From contig NZ_CAUHPG010000007.1 in the NCBI RefSeq assembly GCF_959608125.1, positions 25,015 through 89,014 on the forward strand: DNA of 64,000 nt. The letters are read 5' to 3'. The notes below the pieces were generated by a model. That model made no database searches. It worked only from the letters and a program-made list of their open reading frames with translations, and was not told where the DNA came from. Both the position numbers and the translations under genes were made by a program. Below are positions 32,423-41,267 of this stretch, one piece after another (the first letter of the stretch is position 1; the number at the start of each line of letters is the position of its first letter). This DNA is from an uncultured Slackia sp. GTDB lineage: Bacteria; Actinomycetota; Coriobacteriia; Coriobacteriales; Eggerthellaceae.

Positions 32423-33547
32423 CTAGAGCGCCGCACCCCTCAAAACGACCTGACGAAGCGTCAGGTCTTCGCCGAGAAGGGCGATGTCGGCGATGGCACC
32501 CGGCTCGAGCGTGCCGCGCTCGCCAAGGATGCCCAGTGCGCGAGCAGGATTGACCGAAGCCGCCTTGACCGCCGCGACCAGGGGAATATCCATGTCGCAC
32601 ACCGCAACGCGGAAGCACTCCATGAGGTCGGTCGCGCTGCCTGCGAGCGTGCCGTCGTGCAGCGTGGCGCGATTGCCGCGCACGGTGACGGCCTGGCCGC
32701 CCAGACTATATTCGCCGTCGTCGAGGCCGGTAGCCATCATGGAGTCGCTGACCAGAATCATATTGTCCTCGCCGAACAGGCGGAATGCCGCACGAACCGC
32801 CGAGGGGTGGATGTGCACGCCGTCGGTGATGATTTCGGGGGTCGCGCCCGCATCGGCCGCGGCGCCGATCACGCCGGGCTCGCGATGGGCCAAAGGCGGC
32901 ATGGCGTTGAACAGGTGGGTCACATGGGCCGCACCGGCTTCGAACGCTTCGCGCGCCTGGTCGTATGTCGCGCAGGTATGGGCGATCGAAATGCGCACGG
33001 AATCGGACATGTCACGGATGAACTCGATCGCACCCGGTTCCTCGGGAGCGATATCGACGATTTTGAACAGTCCGCCCGCGGCCTCCTGCAGGCGCTCGAA
33101 CATGGCAGCATCGGGAGTCTGCACGTAAGCAGGATTCTGCGCGCCCACCTTGTTGGGGCTGATGTAAGGGCCTTCCATGTTGATGCCGACGAGAGCCGCG
33201 GCGTCGGGAGCATCCTCATGCTCGGCCGCGCAACGGGCGATGCCCGCCAGCTTCTCTTCGGGATAGGTCATCGTGGCGGGACAATACGCCGTCACGCCTC
33301 GCGACGCCTGGTAGCGGCAGATAGCGTCGATCGCCTCGTGCGTGCCGTCGCAGAAGTCGTAGCCCATGGCGCCGTGGGAATGCACGTCGACAAAACCCGG
33401 CACGGCATAGCAACCGGAGGCGTCGATCACGTCGCACGGACCCTCGACGGGACCCTCGACGATGCGACCGTCCTGCACGAACAGGCTTTTCTCTTCGAAG
33501 GCGCCTCCGACGAACACCTTCGCTCCTTTAATCTGAAGAGCACCCAT
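32423..33547 (-). CDS. nagA: N-acetylglucosamine-6-phosphate deacetylase
   Basis: A 374-residue amidohydrolase that deacetylates GlcNAc-6-P. Family motifs: PGFVDVHSHGAMGYDFCDGT (metal-site region), NMEGPYISPNKVGAQNP (Glu ligand), ISIAHTCATYDQA and THLFNAMPPLAHREPG (His ligands), and SDSMMATGLDDGEY (catalytic Asp). ATG at 33547 follows AAGGAAGGG. It is on the same strand as nagB, the next enzyme, separated by a terminator, so the two may be expressed separately. Substrate supply may be peptidoglycan or mucin amino sugars. Confidence 0.95.
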   Translation of the reverse strand: MGALQIKGAKVFVGGAFEEKSLFVQDGRIVEGPVEGPCDVIDASGCYAVPGFVDVHSHGAMGYDFCDGTHEAIDAICRYQASRGVTAYCPATMTYPEEKLAGIARCAAEHEDAPDAAALVGINMEGPYISPNKVGAQNPAYVQTPDAAMFERLQEAAGGLFKIVDIAPEEPGAIEFIRDMSDSVRISIAHTCATYDQAREAFEAGAAHVTHLFNAMPPLAHREPGVIGAAADAGATPEIITDGVHIHPSAVRAAFRLFGEDNMILVSDSMMATGLDDGEYSLGGQAVTVRGNRATLHDGTLAGSATDLMECFRVAVCDMDIPLVAAVKAASVNPARALGILGERGTLEPGAIADIALLGEDLTLRQVVLRGAAL

Positions 33548-33566
33548 AACCCTTCCTTTCTTCATA

Positions 33567-33598
33567 AAAACGGCCCGTCGCAAACGCGGCAGGCCGTT
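33567..33598 (-). terminator. Terminator after nagB
   Basis: AAACGGCC...GGCCGTTT forms the stem, with TTTTT after it on the minus strand. It lies between nagB and nagA, 20 bases before the nagA start. Confidence 0.75.
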
Positions 33599-33684
33599 TC
33601 TCTCTTTATTTCATCTATCCGACGAGCATTCGTCGGACGGCGGTCGGCCGAACCGGCACGCTGCAGACGATGGAAAGCCGCCGC

Positions 33685-34482
33685 TTAGTGGCAGCTGCAA
33701 CCCTCTTCGCCGTGCTCGTGGCCATGGCCGCAGCCGCATGCCTCTTCGGCGATTTCCTCGCACGCGGAGAACGCAGCCTCGTCCACAACCGCGATGGCGT
33801 TGGGGTGGAACTGCAGAATGGAAGCGGGAACCTGCGGGGTGACGGGGCCGAAGAACACGTCGCGCACGATCTGCGCCTTGTCTTCGCCGCTGACCACAAG
33901 AAGAATCTGCTTAGCGGCCATGATGGTGCCGATGCCCATGGTGTAGGCCTGGCGCGGCACTTCGTCGGCGGAATTGAACAGGCGGCTGTTCGCGTTGATG
34001 GTGCTTTCGGTCAGATCGACGCAGTTGGTTTCCTTGGTGAACTCGTCGGCAGGCTCGTTAAAGCCGATGTGGCCGTTGTGGCCCAGGCCGAGAAGCTGCA
34101 GATCGACGCCGCCGGCCAATGTGATGGAAGCCTCATAGGCTTCGCATGCCGCCTCGGCGTCGGGATTGGCGCCGTTGGGAACATGCGTGTTCTCGGGACG
34201 CACGTTCACATGGCTGAACAGGTGCTTCTGCATGAAGTAGTGATAGCTCTGCTCATGATCGGCGGGCAGACCGCGATACTCGTCGAGGTTGAACGTGGCC
34301 ACGCGGGAGAAGTCGAGACCCTCCTCTTCGTAGCGCTTCACCAGTTCGGCGTACAGGCCCTCGGGCGTGGAGCCCGTGGCAAGGCCGAGGACGCAACCAG
34401 GCTTTTCGGCAACGAGCTCGGCGATGATGTCGGCCGCAGCCTCGCTCATGTCCTGGTAATCTTTGGCTACGATGATTTCCAT
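33685..34482 (-). CDS. nagB: Glucosamine-6-phosphate deaminase with a His/Cys-rich C-terminal tail
   Basis: A 265-residue enzyme converting GlcN-6-P to fructose-6-P and ammonia. Motifs: LGLATGSTPEGLYAELVK (phosphate loop), NLDEYRGLPADHEQSYHYFM (catalytic Asp region), LGLGHNGHIGFNEPADEF (catalytic His). ATG at 34482 has AGAGGGG upstream. The core ends near residue 245 and is followed by a metal-binding-looking tail (CGCGHGHEHGEEGCSCH) with four Cys and four His. Such tails are known on metallochaperone-like proteins but are unusual on NagB. Confidence 0.95.
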   Translation of the reverse strand: MEIIVAKDYQDMSEAAADIIAELVAEKPGCVLGLATGSTPEGLYAELVKRYEEEGLDFSRVATFNLDEYRGLPADHEQSYHYFMQKHLFSHVNVRPENTHVPNGANPDAEAACEAYEASITLAGGVDLQLLGLGHNGHIGFNEPADEFTKETNCVDLTESTINANSRLFNSADEVPRQAYTMGIGTIMAAKQILLVVSGEDKAQIVRDVFFGPVTPQVPASILQFHPNAIAVVDEAAFSACEEIAEEACGCGHGHEHGEEGCSCH

Positions 34483-34741
34483 TGAAACCCCTCTCGTATC
34501 ATGCATGCCCGCATCCTCCAAGACGCGAGCGAAACGCCGCTTTCGCATACCTCATCATAATGACAAAGCGAAGGCGGGCGATTGTTTCAGGTTGAAGAAA
34601 TAGCACGGAATCAGCAGGGCGAACCGAGCATGAAGCCAATCCACATGCGAAACCTCTATGCGAAATTGGAAGTACATTCGCAAAGCGACCTATACTTGCT
34701 TCTGGAAAACAACGTGAAAACCCCTGGGCAGGAGGAAATCC

Positions 34742-35395
34742 ATGACCGCCGATAGAACCTTCGACGCCTTCGTTTTCGACCTTGACGGAACGTTGCTGGA
34801 CACGCTTCCCGACCTGGTCAGCGTGACCAACCGAACCCTGCGACACTTCGGCCAGCCAGAACACACGCGCGACGAGATCCTCGCCATGGTGGGAAACGGC
34901 CTCCGCTCGCTCATCTCGCAAGCGGTACCCGCCGACACCTCCGATGACGAGCTCGAAAGGGAGCTTGCCTACTGGAAAGAGGCCTACGACTCCTGCGGCC
35001 ATGCACACACGACCCTGTATCCCGGAATGATGGAAACGCTCGAAGAGCTGAAAGCCCGCGGCAAGAAACTCGCCGTGCTGTCAAACAAGTTCGACGGCGG
35101 CGTTAAAGACGTCATGGCCCACTTCATGCCCGGATTCATGGATTTCGAGCTGGGTGAAGGCCCCGTGCCCCGCAAGCCTGACCCCGAAGGCCTGCTGCTC
35201 GTGGCGAAGACTCTCGGCATCGAGCCCGAACGTGTGACCTACGTAGGCGATTCCGCCGACACCGATATGCTTGTCGCTCATAACGCAGGAGCGTTCGGAA
35301 TCGGTGTGACCTGGGGATACCAACCCACCGAACGCCTCGCCGCAACAGCTGACGCGCTGATCGATGAGCCGCGGAGACTGCTCGATTTCGCATAA
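34742..35395 (+). CDS. HAD-superfamily phosphatase, phosphoglycolate-phosphatase-like
   Basis: A 217-residue HAD hydrolase. Motif I FDLDGTLLDT supplies the nucleophile Asp; motif II is VLSNK; motif III/IV is KPDPEGLL...YVGDSADTDMLVAHNAG. The GMMETLEELKARGKKLAVLS segment and cap domain match Gph-type enzymes, with 2-phosphoglycolate or pyrophosphate as likely substrates. AGGAGG precedes ATG 34742. It is a stand-alone gene. Confidence 0.9.
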   Translation: MTADRTFDAFVFDLDGTLLDTLPDLVSVTNRTLRHFGQPEHTRDEILAMVGNGLRSLISQAVPADTSDDELERELAYWKEAYDSCGHAHTTLYPGMMETLEELKARGKKLAVLSNKFDGGVKDVMAHFMPGFMDFELGEGPVPRKPDPEGLLLVAKTLGIEPERVTYVGDSADTDMLVAHNAGAFGIGVTWGYQPTERLAATADALIDEPRRLLDFA

Positions 35396-35619
35396 CGCCG
35401 CTCACCGACAACGACGAGAAGATAGCGAACGATTCAAACGACACCCTGTCGACGAGCGGCGATGCGATGCCGCGAAGCGGCGGCCGTTCACGGCGAAGCC
35501 CGCCGCTTGCCATAACGCCCCTGCCATGCCAACCTGCCATTCGCCCGTCGACGAAAATCACCCTCATACAACCCAAGCGGCCGCTTGCCGCCGGTCGCCG
35601 ATCAAACCAGGAGAATCAC

Positions 35620-36696
35620 GTGCACCATTCGTCCCGTCCTCCCCTTCGACCGCACGGCGAAAACGCCGAGGCCGCCGCGCGCGGCCGCCGCGCCGGCGTG
35701 AAATTCCGCTTCGCGCGCCTATTCGCCGCACTCGCACTTGCATGCTCGCTCGCGCTGCCGCTGGCCGCATGCGACAACGCCTCGAACGCGCCCGTCGAAG
35801 CCCCATCAGGCCAGGCGGCCGCGACGATCGAAGAGCTCCCCGCATACGATGGCGAGCTTTCCGTCGAAGTGAACGGGGGACAGCCGGGATTCACCGAACA
35901 AGAGTCGGCGCCCGAAGCCGCCGACGATCCTTTCGAAGACTACAGCCCCCTTGATGACCTGGGACGATGCGAAACCGCATTTGCCCTGGTAGGCCCCGAA
36001 ACGCTGCCCGACAAGCCGCGCGGCGACATCTCCAATGTCCACCCCAGCGGCTGGAAGCAAGCGCGCTACGAGACCATCGACCAGGAAGCTCTCTATAATC
36101 GCAGCCACTTGATCGCCCACCAGCTCGCTGGCGAAGACGCAAACGAGCGCAACCTCATCACGGGCACGCGCACCATGAACGTCGAAGGCATGCTGCCCTA
36201 CGAAGAACTGGTCGGCGATTACGTGCGCAAGACCGGCAACCACGTGCTCTACCGCGTCACCCCCGTCTACGAAGGCGACGAGCTGGTTGCCCGCGGCGTG
36301 CAGATGGAAGGCTTCTCGGTCGAAGACAGCGGACGCGCTGTGCGCTTCAACGTATTCGTCTACAACATCGAGCCAGGCATCCAAATCGACTACGCCACCG
36401 GCGACAGCTGGGCATCCGACGACACGCCCGAGGTCATATCGAATAAAGCCATCAACCAGGGGTCCGAAGGCGGTAAGGGCAGCTCGAGCAACAAGCCCGC
36501 CAAGACCGAATCCTCCAAAGCGCAGAACGGAGACACGCAGGCCTCCTACGTACTCAACACCAACAGCCGCAAGTTCCACGACCCCTCGTGCCCGTCAACG
36601 GATGACATCGCCGACAACAACAGGGAAGACTTCGAAGGAACACGCAACGAGCTGATCGAAAAAGGCTATGAGCCATGCGGGCGCTGCAACCCTTAA
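35620..36696 (+). CDS. Secreted lipoprotein DNA/RNA non-specific endonuclease
   Basis: A 358-residue protein. A basic N-region and hydrophobic stretch end in a lipobox (LALPLAACDNAS), so it is probably a lipid-anchored exoprotein. The nuclease domain matches streptococcal EndA/Spd-type enzymes: YNRSHLIAHQLAGEDANERN (the Asp/Asn-Arg-x-His active site), NLITGTRTMNVEGMLPYEEL, TGNHVLYRVTPVYEGDELVA, VYNIEPGIQIDYATG. A C-terminal Cys-rich domain (SRKFHDPSCPSTDDI, YEPCGRCNP) is linked by a Ser/Lys-rich spacer. The GTG at 35620 follows AGGAG at 6 bases; earlier codons are non-homologous. Likely role: degrading external DNA. Confidence 0.87.
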   Translation: MHHSSRPPLRPHGENAEAAARGRRAGVKFRFARLFAALALACSLALPLAACDNASNAPVEAPSGQAAATIEELPAYDGELSVEVNGGQPGFTEQESAPEAADDPFEDYSPLDDLGRCETAFALVGPETLPDKPRGDISNVHPSGWKQARYETIDQEALYNRSHLIAHQLAGEDANERNLITGTRTMNVEGMLPYEELVGDYVRKTGNHVLYRVTPVYEGDELVARGVQMEGFSVEDSGRAVRFNVFVYNIEPGIQIDYATGDSWASDDTPEVISNKAINQGSEGGKGSSSNKPAKTESSKAQNGDTQASYVLNTNSRKFHDPSCPSTDDIADNNREDFEGTRNELIEKGYEPCGRCNP

Positions 36697-36822
36697 AGCG
36701 GACACCGTGCCGTCGCGGTCGCGTTGCGGTTTCGTAACGTCTCTGCGGTAGAATAGCGCCGAAACACAAAGTTCCGACTCTGGCCGCTTTCGCCATGAAA
36801 GCGCGCATCGGGAAGGCAGCCC

Positions 36823-38013
36823 ATGGCAGCATCCAACAACATCGGCAATCAGATTCGCGACGCGGTCCAACAGGCCGTCTCTTCGCAGGACTACCGCGAA
36901 CTTCAGGCAACCGTGGAACGCTCTATCGGCACGGCCGCCGAAAACATCGGCAAAGGCCTGGCCCAAGCATCCAGCAGCATTCGTCGCGCCCAAGAGGAAT
37001 ACGCAAAAGAAGTGCAGCGCAAGCAGCAGCAAGCCACCATGCAGACGATTTACGCGAAAACGGGCGGAGCGCGCGCGGCTGGCATCGCTATGGCAGGGTG
37101 GGGCGCCTTCTTCATGGTGCCATGCCTTCTGGGAGCGGGAATCATGTCCGTCAGCGGAAGCGTTCTGCTCACCGTTCCTCCACTGCTGCTCGCGGCAGGC
37201 GGTGCGGCGCTGCTTTATGCAGGCATCAAAAAGCTCGAGCTGGTCAAACGCTTCGAGAACTACCGCGATACCATCGGCGTTCGCGAACATTGTATGCTCG
37301 ATGAACTGGCTGCAGGAACGGCAAGCTCTCCGAAAGCCGTTTTGAAAAACGTGAAGAAAATGCTTGGCAAAGGCATGTTCAAGCAAGCGGCGCTCGACGA
37401 TTCCGAAACCATGCTGATCATGACGCGCGATGCCTACAAACAGTACCGCGAGGCCCAGATGGAAGCCCAGCACCGCCGCCACCAGCAGGACCTCGCGCAA
37501 AGCGTGGCCCCCGAAATAGCCGAAAAGAAGCCCCTGACGCCCGAAGCCCAGGCGCTCCTGACGCGTGGCGAGGCCTACATCGCACGCATCCGTGCGAACA
37601 ACGACGCCATCAAAGGCGAGGAAATCTCGAGGAAAATCGACCAGATCGAACACGTCGTGCGCACTATTTTCGACCGTGCGGCCGAACAACCCCAGGTCAT
37701 CGATGACCTGGGCAAGCTGATGGATTACTACCTGCCCACTACGGTCAAGTTGCTCGACGCTTATCGCGACCTCGATGCGCAGCCCGTCCAGGGCCCCAAC
37801 ATCGCCGCCTCGAAGCATGAAATCGAAGCGACCCTCGACACGCTGAGCGTCGCCTTCGAAAAGCTGCTCGACTCGATCTTCCGCGACATGGCGTGGAACG
37901 TTTCGTCCGACATCTCGGTATTGCGCACCGTACTCGCCCAGGAAGGCCTGGTCGACAGCCCGCTCAAAAGCCAGACAAACGGCCCGCAGAAGCCGCAGCA
38001 GCCGCTTTCCTAA
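36823..38013 (+). CDS. XpaC-like protein (5-bromo-4-chloroindolyl phosphate hydrolysis family)
   Basis: A 396-residue protein. The first 75 residues are a polar, Gln-rich helical region, two membrane segments follow near 83-103 and 107-130, and the rest is a long coiled-coil-like cytosolic domain (EQPQVIDDLGKLMDYYLPTT, VKLLDAYRDLDAQP, HEIEATLDTLSVAFEKLLDS). The YLPTTVKLL block and pairing with TelA are typical of the XpaC-YaaN pair of Bacillus. The family name comes from an indirect assay; the true function is unknown. GGAAGG precedes ATG 36823. Confidence 0.83.
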   Translation: MAASNNIGNQIRDAVQQAVSSQDYRELQATVERSIGTAAENIGKGLAQASSSIRRAQEEYAKEVQRKQQQATMQTIYAKTGGARAAGIAMAGWGAFFMVPCLLGAGIMSVSGSVLLTVPPLLLAAGGAALLYAGIKKLELVKRFENYRDTIGVREHCMLDELAAGTASSPKAVLKNVKKMLGKGMFKQAALDDSETMLIMTRDAYKQYREAQMEAQHRRHQQDLAQSVAPEIAEKKPLTPEAQALLTRGEAYIARIRANNDAIKGEEISRKIDQIEHVVRTIFDRAAEQPQVIDDLGKLMDYYLPTTVKLLDAYRDLDAQPVQGPNIAASKHEIEATLDTLSVAFEKLLDSIFRDMAWNVSSDISVLRTVLAQEGLVDSPLKSQTNGPQKPQQPLS

Positions 38014-38054
38014 CGACGGCCCGAACCGCCGCTCGAACGTCCAAGGAGGACTCC

Positions 38055-39461
38055 ATGACCGACACCGTGAACAATCCGCTTGCAAACGACGCGCCCGCTC
38101 CCACGCTCACGCTGACGCCCGTCCTCGACGACGCGCCCGCTCCAGCCGCGGCCGCACAGCCCGTGGTAGCGATCGAAGAGCAGCCCGCCGCAGCCAATAA
38201 GCTCGACGACAGCATGCTCACCGCCGAAGAAAAGCAGATGGTCGACAATTTCGCGCAGCAAATCGACGTACGCGATTCCGGCCTCGTGTTGCAATACGGC
38301 GCGGGCGCCCAGAAAAAGATGGCCGACTTCAGCGAAACAGCGCTCGCCAACGTACGCACGCAAGACCTCGGAGAAGTGGGCGATTTGATCAGCGGCGTGG
38401 TCACCGAGCTGCGCAGTTTCGACGCCACCGAAGAAAAGGGGCTGTTCGGCTTCTTCAAGAAGGGCGCCAACAAGGTCGAGGCGCTGCGCGCCCGCTATGA
38501 CAAGGCCGAAGGCAACGTCGACAAGATCGTGAAGGCGCTGCAGGGCCATCAGATGAAGCTGATGAAGGACGCGGCGATGCTCGACAAGATGTACGAGCTC
38601 AACCTGACGTATTTCAAAGAGCTGACCATGTATATCCTGGCGGGCAAGAAAAAGCTCGCCCAAGTGCGCGAGGTCGAGCTGAAGGAGCTCATCGCGAAGG
38701 CCCATGCCAGCGGCCGCGCCGAAGACGCCCAGGCGGCACAGGACCTCGAGGCCATGTGCACGCGCTTCGAGAAGAAGATTTCCGACCTGGACCTCACGCG
38801 CACGATCGCCATGCAGACTGCGCCGCAGATCCGTCTGGTGCAGAACAACGAAGTCACCATGGTCGAAAAGATCCAAACCACGATCGTGAACACCATCCCT
38901 CTGTGGAAGAGCCAGATGGTGCTGGCGCTCGGCATTGCGAACTCCGCCGAAGCGGTACGCGCCCAGAACGCCGTCACCAACATGACCAACGACCTGCTGA
39001 AGAAAAACGCCGAGATGCTGCACACCTCAACCGTCGAGGTGGCGCGCGAATCCGAGCGCGGCATCGTGGATATCGAGACTCTCAAGAACACCAACGATAC
39101 GCTGATCAAGACCTTCGATGAGGTCATGCAAATCCAGCAGGAAGGCCGCCAGAAGCGCGCCGAAGCCGAAGCGGAAATGCGACGCATGGAAGCTGAACTC
39201 AAGCAGAAGATGCTTGAGATTCCGCTCATTCCGTACATGGCGAAAGAAAACCTTCTCAAAGGGACCGGACGCCTTCGGGGGGTCCGGTCCCTTTGCCTTA
39301 CACGCCTGTCGCCGACACATCGAGACAGATCACGAAACCAAGCGACGCCCGAAACGGGGCGACTTCACACCTATGCAAGCCGACGTTCGTCCATAAGCGC
39401 GACCTCATCCTGGACGGCGTCAAGCAATTCCTGGCGGGAATGCACGTCGAACTTCCTGTAA
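38055..39461 (+). CDS. TelA/YaaN family toxic-anion-resistance protein with C-terminal read-through extension
   Basis: The first ~395 residues are an ordinary TelA protein: Pro/Ala-rich start, VDNFAQQIDVRDSGLVLQYG, then helical DLGEVGDLISGVVTEL, NLTYFKELTMYILAGKKKL and the conserved WKSQMVLALGIANSAEAVRA. TelA proteins usually end at the last helix (here ELKQKMLEIPLI). This frame has no stop there: it reads through the terminator hairpin at 39258-39294 and continues about 65 codons of low-complexity sequence, overlapping the convergent LuxR gene by 91 bases. AGGAGG precedes ATG 38055. XpaC and TelA form an operon. Confidence 0.85.
   Translation: MTDTVNNPLANDAPAPTLTLTPVLDDAPAPAAAAQPVVAIEEQPAAANKLDDSMLTAEEKQMVDNFAQQIDVRDSGLVLQYGAGAQKKMADFSETALANVRTQDLGEVGDLISGVVTELRSFDATEEKGLFGFFKKGANKVEALRARYDKAEGNVDKIVKALQGHQMKLMKDAAMLDKMYELNLTYFKELTMYILAGKKKLAQVREVELKELIAKAHASGRAEDAQAAQDLEAMCTRFEKKISDLDLTRTIAMQTAPQIRLVQNNEVTMVEKIQTTIVNTIPLWKSQMVLALGIANSAEAVRAQNAVTNMTNDLLKKNAEMLHTSTVEVARESERGIVDIETLKNTNDTLIKTFDEVMQIQQEGRQKRAEAEAEMRRMEAELKQKMLEIPLIPYMAKENLLKGTGRLRGVRSLCLTRLSPTHRDRSRNQATPETGRLHTYASRRSSISATSSWTASSNSWRECTSNFL
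39258..39294 (+). terminator. Terminator-like hairpin inside the telA frame
   Basis: A 13-bp stem (AAAGGGACCGGAC with GTCCGGTCCCTTT) lies exactly where telA transcription should end. The frame runs through it without a stop, so the hairpin is translated. The T tract is weak (TTTG). Confidence 0.7.
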
Positions 39462-41113
39462 ATATGCGACACGTGCGTTTTCACGGTTCCGTCCGACAAA
39501 TACAAGGCTTCGCAAATATACGGCCTGCTTCTACCCTGGGCAAGCATCATGAACACGTCGGTTTCACGCGCCGACAGACAATGATTTCGCGCTATTTCCC
39601 GATGATATTCAGCCAATCGACGCTCGACACGAAACTCTTCCACCGATGCCCGAACGTCGTCTCCCTCCGTTGTTTCGGCCTTCGCGTAAAATCCCCTTGA
39701 AGCTATAGAACTGCCACACGACTCATCCGACGGAAGGCGAACCCCGTCCATCTCCTTTACCTCGGCACCATGAAGAGGGGATGCGGGTCCCATGTCGAGC
39801 GAATGTTCTATTTCGAACGGCCTCGTGCTCATGGGCCTGATAGCCGCAACCATGACGAAAAAGATAGCGACTACCATGATAGAGCGCATGTCGACCGACG
39901 TATCTTGCGCCAAAAACACCCATGGAATGGCGACCAGCCCGAACGCGGCATCGCTAACGCCCTGGAACATCCATGCGGCAAGCTTCGTCGTACGAATGGC
40001 AGTCATAATAAGCGTCCCCGAAAGAAGGTGCCCGAACAGCTCGACGGTGAGATACAGCCAATCGAAAAGGGGGGCCGGACCTGAAGCCGTGAAAAACTCA
40101 TCCTGAAGCACGTAGATAACAAATCCCGCAGCCAACACAAGAAACGCAGGCTGAAAACGCACAAGCATATGGTTGTTGCTATTGCGCACTAACGTGAAAT
40201 GCGCAAATGCCAGTAAAGCCACGCCGACAGTAGCATAACCCGCAACCGTCGAGACGGGAGACCCGCTATACCCCTCGCCCCACAATCCCAAGTGGCTCGT
40301 TCCCCTCAATGCCGCAAGGACAAGAGAAACGGCCACAAGAAGGAAAAGCAAGTCCGAAACACCCGCGTTGCTCAACGAACTGCGCGATCGATAATCGTCG
40401 AGATTGCCGGACCCGAGATGCGCCATAGCCGAAAGGGACGCGAACGACACCGCTGGAAGCATGCACGATAACGCGATTTGCACGGCAGTCGGAGCCGAAA
40501 CACTTAACCACGACCCAAAAACCGTCTTCAAGAAAAGCGCGGCGGCGACCGCCGCTATGGCGACAGAAAGACGCCTGGCTTTAGCCAATTCGCAATAGGA
40601 GAGAAGTGTCGTAGCGTAGTAACCGACGCCACACAGGAACAACCCCGCAATGGCCACGGCGTCCGATGGAAAAAACGCTTGCATATGAGAGCCGGAATAA
40701 AGCAGCGTTCCAACGACGGAAACAACTAGAGAGAACCTTATCGGCAAAGAGCCCATCTTTTCAGCATGCTTCGCAAGAGCTATCGAAGCAAAGGCCGCAA
40801 GCGTGAAACCGACAAGGAAGAATAGCCGCGAATTTCCCAGACCCTGCACGACCGTGGCCGACGATTCGAAACCGAGCCCGTGGCCGAGAAGGTCGGCCCA
40901 AAGAATGACGGACATAAGGGCAGTCGCCGCAAGCAGCGCAAGGGCGCCATCCTCATGTTTCATATGCCTGGCGCAAAGCGCGCAAATGCGATTCACCACG
41001 TTCACCGCCCCCCGTATTTCCCTCGACGGATTATAAAGCACGGAATGGAAAGCCTTGCTCGCTCTTGCCAAGAAATGCCATCCAATCAGGTATTTCGAAG
41101 AAAAATCATCCAC
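39371..41113 (-). CDS. Membrane-bound LuxR-family regulator (module 1)
   Basis: A 580-residue protein: about 12 membrane segments over residues 55-430, an acidic linker, then a C-terminal LuxR/GerE helix-turn-helix (ARNHCLSARETDVFMMLAQG, RSRPYICEALYLSDGTVKTH, VSHIYRKFDVHSRQELLDAV). This architecture is typical and expanded in Eggerthellaceae; the membrane part probably senses a substrate or redox signal. It is divergent from a Tat-exported flavoprotein starting 154 bases away, which it probably controls. The start at 41113 lacks a strong ribosome site; ATG 40963 (MKHEDGALAL) is an alternative. Confidence 0.88.
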   Translation of the reverse strand: MDDFSSKYLIGWHFLARASKAFHSVLYNPSREIRGAVNVVNRICALCARHMKHEDGALALLAATALMSVILWADLLGHGLGFESSATVVQGLGNSRLFFLVGFTLAAFASIALAKHAEKMGSLPIRFSLVVSVVGTLLYSGSHMQAFFPSDAVAIAGLFLCGVGYYATTLLSYCELAKARRLSVAIAAVAAALFLKTVFGSWLSVSAPTAVQIALSCMLPAVSFASLSAMAHLGSGNLDDYRSRSSLSNAGVSDLLFLLVAVSLVLAALRGTSHLGLWGEGYSGSPVSTVAGYATVGVALLAFAHFTLVRNSNNHMLVRFQPAFLVLAAGFVIYVLQDEFFTASGPAPLFDWLYLTVELFGHLLSGTLIMTAIRTTKLAAWMFQGVSDAAFGLVAIPWVFLAQDTSVDMRSIMVVAIFFVMVAAIRPMSTRPFEIEHSLDMGPASPLHGAEVKEMDGVRLPSDESCGSSIASRGFYAKAETTEGDDVRASVEEFRVERRLAEYHREIARNHCLSARETDVFMMLAQGRSRPYICEALYLSDGTVKTHVSHIYRKFDVHSRQELLDAVQDEVALMDERRLA

Positions 41114-41267
41114 TTTGGGGATAAGAGATGCATGCTTTTTGACGAATTAAGACGTTTTGGGAGAAGAACGATAGGGCTGCTCTCGGTATCACGGAAACAA
41201 GGCGGCTCGAAGGGGAAACGACGAAGAAAGCACGGGCCGCACCGGACGAGACAGTACAGGAGGAACC

